This document shows, in pieces, positions 33,001-45,700 of a DNA stretch of 64,000 nucleotides; the stretch's first letter is position 1; the number at the start of each line of letters is the position of its first letter. The stretch covers positions 1,153,001 to 1,217,000 of the forward strand of contig BRXU01000023.1 of the NCBI GenBank assembly GCA_030267565.1. The letters are read 5' to 3'. The notes beneath the pieces are model-generated. The model saw nothing but the letters and a program-made list of their open reading frames with translations, had not been told where the DNA came from and did not search any database. A program made the translations under genes and the position numbers. This DNA is from Pleodorina starrii. Lineage: Eukaryota > Chlorophyta > Chlorophyceae > Chlamydomonadales > Volvocaceae.

Positions 33001-34823
33001 CACCCTCCCCCCGTGCAACGACGTCAACCGCCCCGCCGTCGCCGCTACCGCAACGAATTGCCGTACAGTAACTCCTACCACCCAGCACCGCAGCAACCAC
33101 CGAGATATCCCACGACATTTTACATACAAAAACGCAAAATGCAAATCGACCATCACCATCGACGGCTCCGTTACGCGCCTTTTGGTCCGGCCGCGCGGCG
33201 GCCGGCTCCAAACCCTGCCGTAAAACACTAAACCCTTGGCCATGGCGCCCGGAAACTGGCGCCTGGAAATGCACCTGCATTCTTTCTAGCCGTCTGGTTG
33301 GGATATGCGTCGCCCAAGCGACGACCAAATCGGCGCCCGTGCCGCCGCCCCGCCATACTAGTACCGCCGTAAGACCAATGTGGTCAAACGCGCGGGAAGC
33401 CGGGGTGCAAGCCGGACGGACGCAGCGGCACGCGACACACCGAGCAACGCAGCAAACAGACAGGCCGACAGACAAGCACCAGACCATGCGCTACTAGAAC
33501 AGACTAAAGACCTGATCAACAACTCATCCACAGAGGCCCGAGATAAAACCTCCGGTAAGCCAAGGAAGGACTCCCAATTCGTTCCTCGTAGCCCCTCCGT
33601 TGCGCCGCACTGCTGCACGACTCTCTTGGGAGTTGGGACACGGCCCTGCCACTGCCACTGGCCGTGCTCGCGCCAACCGGTAGCCGCCCTCAGCAGGCAC
33701 ATCAGCCACCCCCAGCAGGCACATCAGTCGCCCCACCAGGCGGTATCTTCTTTTTACCCCCCAGCAGGCATCAGCCGCCCACCTTGGTTTGCTGGCTGGA
33801 ACACATCCGACAGACCGGACTGCGCGCGTTCGCGGTTACCATGCCGTTCGTTTCGTCCCCAGATTGTGTTCTCGTAGCCGGAATCGGAAACGCTGCAACC
33901 CACATCGGACATCGCCCTCCCAACCAGGTCCTGCCGCCAGGGGAGGCGGCAAATCAACACAAAAGAGACACACTTATGGCATGCGTACGATAACCATTTT
34001 TTTGCGTGTGTGCAAGACATGCACTCAACAACCACCATCAGTTTTCGGAGAGGACCAGCGCCGGGGGAAGGGCTGCGGGTACCGTCCCCACACATACATC
34101 ATCATCAACCCGACCAGCAGCCGCGCTAACCAAATGAAGACTGAAAAGAGCACTGCTGAGGCAAAAAATGAAAGCATACAAGATCTCATACGATTGCGCA
34201 CACGCACTAACGCCGGCGCCCAGCAGGAAGCGGGCAATCAGGCACACAGCAGTTTACCCAACCTGATTCTCCCTCTGGCTCGGCCGCCCCGACCCGGTCC
34301 GTGGAACCCAGTCCCCGATAAAGGCTTCGAACGAGCTGCCCCAAGCGAGCTGCCCCAAGCGAAGCGACACATACACGCCACCTCTCACGCTGTCCACTTG
34401 TTGTACACTGCAACCAAACAGCTGCTCTTCACGAGAAGGATGCAAATGGGATGGGGAAAGGTGGTGCGCGGCGGTAGCACGCCCGGCCGCGCGACGACAC
34501 AAGCCTCAATGGGCCGGTGCCGAGGCGTCGCTTCGCCGCCGCCGCCGCTTTTTACCACCGCCATCGCGCTGGAGCGCGCAATCGCCTCTCCTTCCTGCGC
34601 CACTGGCACTGACCTTGTCCCGCAAAACGAGCAGATTCGGTTCCTGCAAATTCGGTTCCGGCGCGCATCCCCACCCCCTGCGCGACACACCGCATGACGA
34701 CGCCCCGACGCAACGCGCAGAAGGCAGCACCGCGACCGTAGGCGTCGAGTCACCATCACCGGCCTCTGGCCCACCTCCCCGCTCGAGTTGCGACGGTCAT
34801 GTCATTGCGACGGTCACGTCACG
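30097..34823. other. Gene-poor convergent region
   Basis: No gene is supported. It must hold the 3' ends of the + gene on the left and the GARP gene on the right. It contains three 15-bp ACCCGAACGCGCAGC repeats (31040-31084), TGATACCGGTA octamer sites (31160, 31461), an AACCAACC tract (32218-32240) and a CA/CG microsatellite (32535-32575). Open frames on both strands show no domains and no splice support. Confidence 0.4.
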
Positions 34824-37400
34824 TCACGTCGTGAGACTGCTGGGCTCCAGCGCCTGTGCCGGCGCGGGCGGGGGCCCCGTCAGCGCAGACGTGGCGGCGG
34901 CGGCAGCGCTGCCGCCACCGCAGCCGCCCATCGTCGACGTGGTCTGCGTCGTGGCGGCGGGCGCGGGCCGGAAGCCCTCGGGTTCGCTGCGCTTGGTGCC
35001 TGCGGTGCGCGTGTCCGAGTCGCGGCCCTCGCTCGAGGTGGTATCCTTGCGGCGCAGCATGCGGTATTTCTGAAGGTGGCTGGCGACGTTCTCGCGGGTC
35101 AGGCCGTCGATATTCATCTCCTGAGAAGGGGACGGGAGGGGAAAGGGGACGGTTGGCAGGGGAGGCGGCAAGGGAATCGGCTGGGGCATTGATGGATTGG
35201 CGGGAAGATGAGGACCGGCGGGGGGACAAAGATGGTGAGGTGCGGCATCGACCGAGGCTGGAAAACAGGGTCTTCAGACCGAACCCAGATGGCACTCAAG
35301 CGAGCAAATGACGGCCATGAAAAGAAGCGTCGCGCGAGGCTTGCGCGTTGCGTCACCCGGGGGCCCCGCTGACAGAGGTCCACCTTGCCGCCAGCTAAGG
35401 TCCGCGTTGCAGACACGTCCGCAGCAGCGGGTCCCAAAGAGAAATTCGTGCTTCCATGCACACCGGGCCGCCAGGTCAAACAGCGGGCGCCCGCAAGCAG
35501 TGGGTGCAAGCACGCCTTCCGCCCGGCGCCCGACGCCTTCTCGCGCCCGCGCGTGTGCACGCGAACCCAACCCCGAACCTTCGCGAACGCGTTTCCCTTT
35601 TTCCAGTAAGCAAGGCAGACCCGCCATTCAACCCATTCAACTTATTTATTCCTCTCCGTCCCATCCCCCACTCCGTTCCACCGGCGCCAGACCACAACCG
35701 TTTCCGGTTTCTGTTCTCCCCCGCTCCCCGCGCACGCTGGCCAGTCCTGGCGCTCTGCAGCCGAACAAGCGTAATCCCGCCGTCTGCGGGCAGCGCAAGA
35801 CTTTGGAGCCCCGCACCGCACCGGGCGCGCTGCGGGTGGCCGCGGCTCACCTGCATGATGTTCTTGGGCACGGCCTTGTCCACCCCGAGCTTCTGGACTG
35901 CGCTCTCAAACTTCTTGTGCAGCTGCGGCGTCCAGACCAGCCGCGGGCGCTTGATGGCGCGCGTCGAGCCGTCGTCGGCGTAGTCCTCATCGCCCACAGA
36001 CATCGACTGCTGCGGGTTGGACGAGGGCGCAGGCACCACGGGCGGCGCAACGGGCCGGTAGGCGGCCGCGAGCGCCGCCGAGTAGTCGAGCGGCGTGGCA
36101 CCGTATCCGGGGTGGAAGGCGGTGCCGTACGGCACTGCAAAGTTGGGGATTTGTGGGACGCACCACGCCAGAGCGGCGCAGGGGGAGGTGAGGCGAGGGG
36201 AGGGGAGGTTAGGAAAGGAGCGTAAAGGGCGTGCAGAAGGACGGGCGCTAATTTGTTTGGTCTCCGATCAATCAGAGTGCTCTGGGTAATCACTGCTCCG
36301 CCCCCGCTTGGCGGACCGCCGCCGTCGACTTCACAGGATGTTTTCATGTGATGAGATTTTTTAAAATTCATGTGCTGTACAAAGAATCCACAAGCATCAA
36401 AACCAAGCCCGCAGGGATGAAGTGGTTGGCAACGTGAAGGAGGACACAGTTGCAAGCATTGCTATGGGACAGGGAGGTGCGGCGGTATGACGGGGTACAG
36501 CGCAGATCAAGTACCGGCCGCACCTGCTGAGGGGGCTTGGGAGTAGCCGTATGCCCCCGTCGCCGCGGCAGCAGCGGCGGCCACCGCGGCGGCGTTGGCA
36601 TCGGGCGGTCGCGCGTAGTAAGCCGAGTGGACGGCGTAGGGCGCCACCGCGGCTCCGAAGCTCGTTGCGGGACTTTGTCCGTACGCGGAGTGCGGCTGCG
36701 CGAACGCTGCGTAAAGGTTCTGCATCATTAGCGGATTCTGGTACGGCATGGAGGCGACCGGTCTCACGGCTGCGCTCAAGCTAGGTTTAGGCGCGGACGC
36801 AGATGTCGTTGCGGTCGCGTTCGTCGTCGTTCGGTCCTGCTCGCTCAACGCGGGGCGCCCTGCCGTTCCGTCCACAGAAGGCGCTGGCATCAGCGGCTGG
36901 GACATTGCCGAAGATGTTGCTGGCGCGGCGCGGGCCGCTGCGGCTAGCGCAGCGGTGTGCGCGTGAAGCGCTCCTGCCGTTTGCGCCAGCAAGGCCGCTG
37001 TTGACTGCTGCTGCTGTTGTTGCTGCTGTTGTTGTTGCTGTTGCTGTTGTTGGTGATGTTGGCTGGCTGCTGCCAAAGCTTGAAGGTATCCCAACGGCAG
37101 TCCGGCCAACGACGATTGCTGTTGAACCGCCGATGCGTACTGGGCTCCGCCGAAACCGAAGGCGCCCATAAGAGCAGGGTTTACCGAACCATAAAAGCTC
37201 TGAGCATGCTGCTGTGGTGTCAGGGCATGTTGTGGCTGATGCGCCGGGGCGCCTCCCAGCGTTGGCAAGCCGAATGCTTGGGCCACCAAAGGGGGAATAA
37301 GGGACGACGTCAGGGGCACTAGCCCCGCTGCTGGATCCAGGGCAGCTTCCTCCTTGATTCCATAAAAGCCCTGCAGGGCTTGGACCGCGTCGTAGGACAT
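34824..37400 (-). CDS. ROC15: LUX/ROC15-type GARP (Myb-like) transcription factor
   Basis: Three exons in phase: 37400-36524, 36134-35851, 35120-34824 (485 residues). The start MSYDAVQALQGFYGIKEE is the first ATG of the open frame. The GARP DNA-binding domain spans about 354-412: KRPRLVWTPQLHKKF, then AVPKNIMQ, then GLTRENVASHLQKYR. This is the LUX/PCL1 subtype of plant evening-complex regulators and, in Chlamydomonas, of the clock protein ROC15. An intron splits the domain after NIMQ, a position shared with many plant GARP genes. The N-terminal half is Ala/Gln-rich with a run of about 15 Gln near residues 113-128, typical of an activation region. The C-terminus is Ala/Thr/Pro-rich. Expected to act in the nucleus in the circadian clock. 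The family is secure; one-to-one orthology with ROC15 is inferred from the domain subtype. Confidence 0.8.
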
Positions 37401-38435
37401 CGCGCCTGGTGCGCGCGCCGAACGGACAACAATTGCAGATACCCAAAAGTGTTCCCCAACCAAAGGTCTCTAGAAATCCGTGAGCTACACAATACAGTTG
37501 CTGTTGATAGTGGCAATCGATCTTGTGCTCTGATTCTGCAGAATACCGTTTGGAGCAAATTTTGCGGAATCTAGACCCCGATATGGTTCTGTACGACGAC
37601 CTTGCTCCAGCTGGGACTGAGACCGACAGGCACACAGCAACACACCAGAACAGAAAAGGAAGTGCCACGGCGCCGCAGCTGGGGCTGCCCAAGCCCGGAG
37701 GAGCCGCTTTCGTCCAGCACGTAATCACCTCGCCTAGCGCGCCTAGCGCGAGCCAGAGAGCCCCGATCGATAGCCAAACATATTTTGTATCAATGCATGG
37801 ATTAGAAAGTCACGGTGTATGTCTGTCATGGATGCTGTCCTGGCACCGTACCGCGAGCGAATCATGCACAACGGTCTCGAATCGGGCATTGACGAACGTA
37901 TTACATCCGCAAGCTGACATGCACTTGTCAATCTTTGGCAACAAACCCTTCTGGTTTCAGCGCGCCCCAGCGGCGATGCCACGCCATAGAGGCTGTGGTA
38001 GCTACCAGATGCCTCACTCGCAAGTCGCAACGCTTCGCTGACGGTGGACCGACATCGCCAATTGTGGTAGCATGTTTGACGTTATTGCGCTGTAATTTGC
38101 GGGGCGGCGTGTGCGCCTCCCCTGTATACTTGCGCTGCGAAGTTTGCACCCAGCCGGTCACTTGATCCTTTTACTGGTTGACGCACCCGTTAATTCCATT
38201 TTATGCGCGGAAGACCACGGCCCCAATTCAGCGGTCCTTATAGCGCTGCATTATGGTGCGGTTTAGGACCAACTCCGTGCGTTGCTGCCTTCATTAAATG
38301 CCCCGAGGGGGCGTGGGTACCCCGATATTCCCCTCGCCGAAGATGCTGCGTGCCGCCCGTTCCACATTTTCAAAGATTGTTGTCATGTCTCATTAATTTG
38401 CGATTATTTAGCGATCTCTTACCGACTGGCTGACT

Positions 38436-38447
38436 GACCCGGGGGTC
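38436..38447 (+). repeat. GACCCGGGGGTC word
   Basis: Noncoding copy with GG at the centre. Confidence 0.7.
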
Positions 38448-39588
38448 TTGTGCGCTTATCCCAATAACAGCCGCTGCCTTTATCTCACCACTAGCCAATG
38501 GGCTCAAAATGCTTTTAGCAACTGGAGCACCCCGGAAGGCATTACATGGACGTGCCCCAGTGGTAGCGGGGCGATCCGCCTTGAAGCTCTAAATTTTGCT
38601 GGATTTGTTCGACGAGCAGCGGCTAAGTGCGTCCAGAAGCCAAAGCCCGGAAGCGAAGGGCCCGTGCCTGGCATCCTGAGGCTCTGCGGGCCAGCCGGTC
38701 ACACGGGTTCAGCATGCGCGACGGGGCTCTTGCCGAGCAGGCACCGGCGCGCCTCCAAGAGCTTCGGGGCCTGCAGGGGTCTCACCCCTTTCCGTATGCT
38801 TCTGTGTCGCCACCAGCCCTGCACCGGGTTCCAACATTAAAACATCCGAATCACACGCCGCAAAACCGTCATCATCACCACCATCTCCGCCGCGGCGCAC
38901 TCAAGCCACCCTTCCTTCCTCCGCCCCGTAAGCTTGCCGCCAGACCAGCAGCCACGGCCAACGACAAATCGGATCGCATTACTTCCAGGACCCTCACCCC
39001 GGCGGGTGCAAAGCGCTACTACCGGTACCTTCCACTGCAGAGCCTGCTGACGTTGCAAGCGGGCGGGCGGCCCTGGCCTCCCTGGTACCCCATACCACCC
39101 GCACCTCAACACCTCAGGCATGCGACACCGTCAACAGCGGATGCAAATACGGCATCCCTCCGCACACTCGGCTGGCGGCAGCCGCCAAATCCTCTCATCA
39201 GCCGCTTGGATGGCAATACTCCTCTTGGACGGCGATCACATCCGACCTCCAAACACCTTTTTCCATGTGACCCACATCCCGGTAAGCCCGATACGGTACC
39301 CCTATAGCCAGCGCCCCCGATACCTACCTAGCCAACAGCCAAGCGCTGCTGGGAACACACTCCGCCCCCAGGGCCCTTCTCTGCCGCCCGGTGCAATAGC
39401 AGCCGCAGCTGCTTGCCCTCAAGAAAACCGTAAGTTAAGGCCCTCCACCGTTCATCCCCCACCCCTTCTCATGCGCTCGAGATCCCCCCCCTGCCCCGCC
39501 CTGCCCTGTCCTGTCCTGTCCTGCGATGGTACGGTGTGTACTGTGCCGTGCCAGCCCCCGGCTGCAGCAGCTACCCCCACCTCACACC

Positions 39589-39622
39589 TCCGTCTCCGCT
39601 GCGGTATTTTCTTTTTACCCCC
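39589..39622 (-). repeat. Dispersed GCAGCG motif, 3' flank of the LDL3-type gene
   Basis: CTCCGTCTCCGCTGCGGTAT followed by TTTCTTTTTACCCC, ending in CAG. Confidence 0.8.
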
Positions 39623-39765
39623 AGTCCGCATCCCACGCTCGGGGGCGCTCCACCGGCCGCACCCGCACAGCAGGACGGACAGCACCATCGTCGCTCATCG
39701 TCGCTCATCGTCGCGCCGCGGCTGGCCGCGGCTGGCCGGGGCGCAGGCCCTCCGCCCCTGCCCAT

Positions 39766-42700
39766 TCACTCCGGCATGGGCGGCAGCCCACCGCCTCCTC
39801 CCCCGGCCTGCTTCTGTGCCGCCGCCTTCTTGACGTACTGGTCCACCAGGTTGGCGATCTTCTCGCGGCGCTTGGAGCCCAGCAGGTCCCGCCCGCCCCG
39901 TCCCTCGCCGCCGTGGCCGTGTCCGTGTCCGGAGGCGGAGGAGTCGGTGAGCGTCTCAAAGACCTTGTTGGAGGCCTTCTCCTGGATGATGCGGAACTCG
40001 GAGGAGCTGATCTTGCCGGTCTTGTGGTGGGGCTGCGGGAGGGGGAGGGGGCAGGGGGGCAGGGGGAAGGGGCAAGGGAGATGATGGACGGGGGGAGGAG
40101 CAGGAGGAGGAGGGCAGGGGTTGGGTGGTGTGCGTGAACCGCAGCGAAGGAAGCGGTGGCGACGGTGGCGACTGGAGCGCGGCGGTGGAGATGGGGATGG
40201 GGATGGGGATGGTGAGCGGCGGAGAAGATGCGGGAACCGAAGCGGGAGAGAGAAAAGCGGGAACAAGGGGGCAAGACGAGACAAGGGGCGCGTGAGGGCC
40301 TGGAGGAGGTCGCTGAGGTTTTGTCTCCTGCTGTCCACCCCACCCCCCAGACCCATACCCATATGCTACACCCACACAGCACACACGCCCTACCTTGAGC
40401 TGCTGCTTGATGTAGTCCACCACCGCCGCCTTCAGCTCCGCAAGACCAGAGCCGCCAGAGCCGCCAGAGCCGCCTGCGTGTGTCCGTGCGTGCGTGCGTG
40501 CGTCCGTTTGCGACCATTGCGACTTTGAGAGAGGCCCAAAGCTAACGTATCCGACACGCAGCCGACACCGCGCAGGCGAGCGAGGCGAAGCTAAGCGAAG
40601 CTAAGCGAAGCTAAGCGAAGCGCGGAGTCAGCTCATGCTGTGTACCGCATCCACCGCGGCGACCGCAGCCCTACGCCCTGTCATCATGCCATGGGCATAT
40701 CCTTGATGGCATCCCTTCCTCTCCATCTGCCCTGCCTGTCTTGCCGCCGCGGCCGCCTCTCTGACACTCACCCGAGCCCTTGTGCTTGCCCCCACTGCCG
40801 CCCCCGCTGCCGCCGCCGCCGCCCTCCTTGTGCCGCCCGCTGCCGCCGCCGCTCCCGCCGCTGGCACCACCGTAGCCCCCGCCGCCGCGCTCGGTGCGGC
40901 GGTAATCCTCAAAGGTATCAATTTCGGGCCTGGACGCCCCCTTGGCGCTGCCGGCCGCCTGTGCCTCCTGCTGTACCTCCGCCCGCCGCTGCGCCGCCAG
41001 CGCCGCCTCCTGCCGGGCCGCCTCCGCCGCCGCCTTGGCAGCCATCAGCTTGGCCTCCAGAGCCGGATCCAGACGAGGCGCCGGGGGCGGGGCAGCAGCG
41101 GCAGCAGCAGCATCGCCGGTGGAGCCGCCGCTGAGACCGCTCGCGGCCTCGCTGCCGGCCGCACCTGCGGTGGCGGAGGAGCAGCAGCAAGAAAACAAAA
41201 CAAGAACAGCGACGATGGAGACAGAGAAGGGTGGCTCCAGCGGCAATCGCACGTGTGCCGGTCTCTTCTTCCGTGCACAGGCGCCTTGGAGGGGAGGGGG
41301 TGGAGAGCGCGTGCAACCTCCCGACAACCCCTCAGCTCTCACACCGGCGACCTCTCTCATACTGATACCGGTACAGCACAACGCATCTCCTGAACTTCAT
41401 TTCCATCCTCCCAAGCTTCTATTCCCACAGCCGGTCCCTGCTCCCAGCCCCGGGCCCCCAGATCCCAACTCCAAGGCCGTATCGGCTACCCCGCCGCCCT
41501 GGCATGTGAACGGGTTTCACATGCGTCCCCTCCTCCAGGCAACAACACGAGGCAAGGCCTTCCGTGAGTCCTGCGCCCCTCCTTACCGTTCGATCCGGCC
41601 GGTGGCGGCGTCAGGCGCGATCCCCCGCCGGCATCGCTGCCGGTCGGCCGCGAGGCGCCGCCTTGCGGCGGCGGCGGCGGCGGCCGTGGGGCTTGCGACG
41701 GCCTGCCGGTGGCCCCTGACGCCGCGCCCGAGGCTGACGTCGTCGCCGTCGGAGGCGGCGGTGGCGGTGGAGTTGCACGTAGGGACACCAGGTTCTTGGG
41801 GTTGAAGAACGGCGGGCGGGGCGCGGAAGGGATGCCGCTGGGGTGCGGCCGGTCGGAGGAGGAGGCGCCGCCGGCGCCCGGCGCGGCGCGGCCTGTCGTG
41901 GCTGAGGCGGCTGCGAGAAGAAGCGCGGAGGGGCAAGGGTTGGGCTGGGTGAGGGATTTGGTTCCGGAGCACGCCCCCGGTCAGGGCGGCCGTACTTCAG
42001 GTGGTTCGGCAGCAGCAGGCGCAAAGAGAGAGGGATGGAGGAACAACAAGACTGTTGTTTTGGTGCATGGGCTTTAAAGCTGCAGGTGCAGTGAATCGCG
42101 CGAAGACTGGGAACCCTGTCACCCCCGGGGACCCCGCGGCCCGCGTCGCAGTTCGCAGCGCAGGGCAGCGACCCACGGGTCACCGCCTTCCCCTGCCCCT
42201 CCGCTCACCTCTCCGCTCCCACGTCATCGACACCTGCCCCGCCATGCGCTTCACGTCCTTGGAACGGTGTGACCCGCACCGCTCCCGCACCGCGACCACC
42301 AGCGCACGAACGGGCGCGGCGCCGCCGGCGGCGGGCGCGACTTCGTCCTGCGCCCCCTCCTCTGCCGCCCCCGCCGCCGCCAGCGCCGCCGCCAGCGCCT
42401 CCCCAGACAGCGGCATCCTCTCCAGCAGCCTCAGCTCCATGAGCACCAGGTGCTCGGCGGAGGAGTCGTCGCACAGCTCCTGTGGTTGTGTATTGAGTGT
42501 GGGGCGGGGAATACGAAAAAAGTATAAAAGAGCAGGCAGCGTGTGTCTGTGGGGGTTGGTAAGAAAAAGTAGATACCGCAGCGAAGGGGCGGAGACGGCG
42601 TGAGCGAACGGACCCAGAACCCAGCACTACTTACCGAACATACCTGGGGGGGATGGGGCAGCAGCCACCCTCAACACGGTACACGCAACCGCACCCCAAC

Positions 42701-45700
42701 CGCGCATCCCAACCACCTGCCTCACAACGCACACAGGTCGGCGCCTACCCACCGCACAAGGCACACCCCAGCTGCCTCCCCACAGCACACGGACTGCCTC
42801 CCTCGCTTCTCCTCTCTCACCAGGAGCCAGTCCCGCAGCCACGTCAGCGCCGACCCGTCGTTCGCAAGCAGCTGGAGAGTCTGCATGCTGGACTTCTGCA
42901 CGTGGGGTGCACGACCGGGCCGGGAGGGACGGGATGGGGCGGTAGGGGCGGCATGGGAGGGAGAGCGATCTCGGGAAGTGCATGGACGAGGGCGTGAAGC
43001 GGTGTGAGGCAACCACCGGTGCGGCTGACCGGGGAAGAGAATCAAGCCACAGCGAGGGGCGCAACACGCCCGGTCAGCCAGCGAGCGAGCCAAGGCTGTG
43101 CTCCGCCCCAAAACACACCCGGGCCTCGGCCCAGCCATGCTTACCTCCCACACCTCCCCCGTCCCGGCGCTGCGGTTGCTAATCCCTGAACCCTCAGCCC
43201 CGGCCGCCTCTTCCCTCCCCCCCAGTTCCCATTGAGGATTTCACTCGATCTCCTCCCCCATTTCGGATTTCATCACAACTCCCTTCCCCAGCCCAGGGAC
43301 CGGCCGGCGCGCACCTCCAGCGCCTGCAGCATCACCAGCTTGGCGTCCAGGTCCGCGCATGAGGACATCTGCTCCCGCAGGGGGCCCAGGTTGCCTGACG
43401 GGTGGAGTGGAGCGGAGTGGAGTGGGGTGGGGTGGAGTGGAGCGGACAGGAGTGGGGATGTGGAGTGGAGCGGACAGGAGTGGAGTGGAGTGGAGCACAG
43501 CATAGCGGAGCATAGAGGAGCATAAGAGGAACGGCGTGGGAAAGCGGCGGGCGGGGTGCCGGGCAGGGCACAGAGCGCTTCGCGATCGTTACAGTGGGCC
43601 CCGAGCAGGCCGTGTGTGTGCTTCAGCTCAACACTGTGGGTGGTGGGTCCTAAACTCCTACCACAGCTTACGCGGGGTGTCCAGAGGCGTGAGCCTCTCA
43701 GCTATCACGCTCGGTGTTGGTTGTTGTAAATCAGGATCCAACTTAGGATCCAACCGAGCCGGTGAAAGTGAAGTGAGTGTGCAGGGCAGCAGGGCAGGGC
43801 GGGGTGTTCCAAGTGGCCGGTGGGACGTGCATGGCAGCGGTACGACACAGCAGGGCGCCTGGCTCAGGCGGGGTGTCGGGATGGCGGCGGGCAGACAGGC
43901 ACGCCGAGCCGCCGCGCTGCAAAGCTACCGCAACGGCAGTGCGGTGGAACACAGACGGGCAGGGCAGACAGGGCAGGGCAGACAGGGCAGGGCAGACAGG
44001 GCAGGGCAGGCAGGCGGGGCCGGCAGGCGGGGCCGGCAGGCCAAGCACCTTGGCGGCCCTTGTCATGCACACCTACCGAATCGTTCAGCCCCCAACACAC
44101 AGAAAATTAAGACTCCACCCACCTCCACCCGGCCCCCAGCCTCCAGCCACCCCAACCCCGCAGCCGCACCGTTGCTTGCCGCAATCATGGCCTTGTAGAC
44201 GACTTTGACGTCCTTGCGGTCCGCCTGCAGCTTAGCCAGTGCCTGCTGCCGCTTCTGCCTGCGGGGATGCCGAGTTAGGGGTCAAGGAGGGGTAACGGAG
44301 GACGTCAGGACGGGTCAAACCCACCACCAGTACAACAAGGGGACGTGCCTTAGTACAATACATCATCAGTACTATACAGTTCACCTTCCTGGAGCCTATG
44401 GGCGCTTTTGGCCGTTGCTGGGAAAGTCTGAATGGGCAAGCTGGCGAGGGCGTGGAGGGAGGCGCGTGGTGGTGTCGAGGAGGGGACAGAGAGGAAGGGG
44501 GAGGGGGTGGGAAGGAAGGCGCGGAAGCGGCCTGCGGAGCCAGGGCAGCCCGCTGGCCCAGGAGCGGTGTAGGAGAAGACGTTCACCGAGGCGTCCCGGG
44601 GTGTGTGTGTGTGTATGGTGTGGAAAGCGACGACGAGCGCCGCGGCAGATGGGTATAGAAGGTGACGTGCGTCGCGGCGCGTGGCGCGGACCGCGCCAGA
44701 GACGCCCTCCCATAGCCTCTCCTCGCCCCGCGTCTCCCTGACGTCTCCCAATAGATCCGACAGGCGTCTGAAATTAGAGTACGGCACCGTGCTACGACTC
44801 ACTTGTCCAACAAGCCCAGCTGCGCCGCGTCCTCCTGCCGCTCCTTCTCGCGCTCGCCGCGCCGGCCGCCCTTGGCCCGCTTCGCGCCGCCCTCCTCCTC
44901 GCCCTCGCTGCCGCCGCCTTCCTCGCTATCGCTGCCGCCGCGCCTGCGCTTCTTCTCCTTCTCCTTCTTCTTCTTGTCCTTGCCGCCCTTGGCCTCCTCC
45001 TCCTCCTCCTCTTCCGCCTCGTCGTCATCGCTCCCACGGCGCCTGCCCTTGCCGGCCGGCTTGCGCTGCTGCTGCTGCTTGCGACCGGCCGCCTTGCCGC
45101 CCTTCTTCCTCCCACCACCCTCCTCTTCCTCCTCCTCCTCCTCCTCGCTGCCCTCCTCCTCCTCCTCCTCCTCTTCCTCTTCAGACGCAGAGCCCCCGGC
45201 AGCGTCGTCTTCGTCCTCCAGCTCGTCCTCCTTGCCCTTTCCGCCGGCCGCCCTGCCCGCCTTCTCGGCCTTACCCTTTGGCCGGACGGCCGCCGGCTTG
45301 CCGGCCTTGCCGGCCGAGTCCTTCTTGCGGCGTTTGGCAGCGGCCTCCTCCTCCTCCTCCTCCTCCTCTACCACATCCTCATTTTCCTCGCCTTCGGACT
45401 CGGAGTCAGAGGCAAGCACCTGCGGGCGGCGGGACCCCGGGAGGGGCGGCGGACCGAGAGGGGCGGCGGACCGGAAGGGGCGGAGGTCCGTCAGCCTGGG
45501 GCAGAAGGGGGCTTTCTACCTTGGCAGCAGCCCGAAAGGCAATTTAGCTTAGCCAAGCTGCAGGTTGGGAGTAAACTGCGCTTTTGGCACTGGTTGCAGC
45601 AGCCGCAGCCAAGCTGGGGAGTGGGCTGGGAAACGCCAAGACGGGCAGACGGGCAGACGGGAGGGAGGGGAATTTTGGAGGAAGCCCCGGCCGGGACAAG

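Larger units (their letters stand above)
37401..39765. other. Upstream region of the GARP gene and 3' flank of the LDL3-type gene
   Basis: No coding exon is supported. It should contain the GARP promoter and 5' UTR. A minus-strand TGTAA (TTACA at 38542-38546) may end the LDL3-type transcript. It also holds a GACCCGGGGGTC word, a dispersed-motif copy and TACCGGTA at 39021. Confidence 0.4.

Noticed and set aside
31890..33071. 393-codon + strand frame
   Set aside because: It crosses CA and AACC simple repeats, with no domain and no splice support.
33789..34697. 302-codon + strand frame downstream of the GARP gene
   Set aside because: Composition and lack of any motif suggest chance. It would also sit in the GARP 3' UTR.
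38448..39833. Overlapping + strand frames of 130-237 codons
   Set aside because: No recognisable domain, no consistent splice pattern, and the frames overlap one another in different phases.
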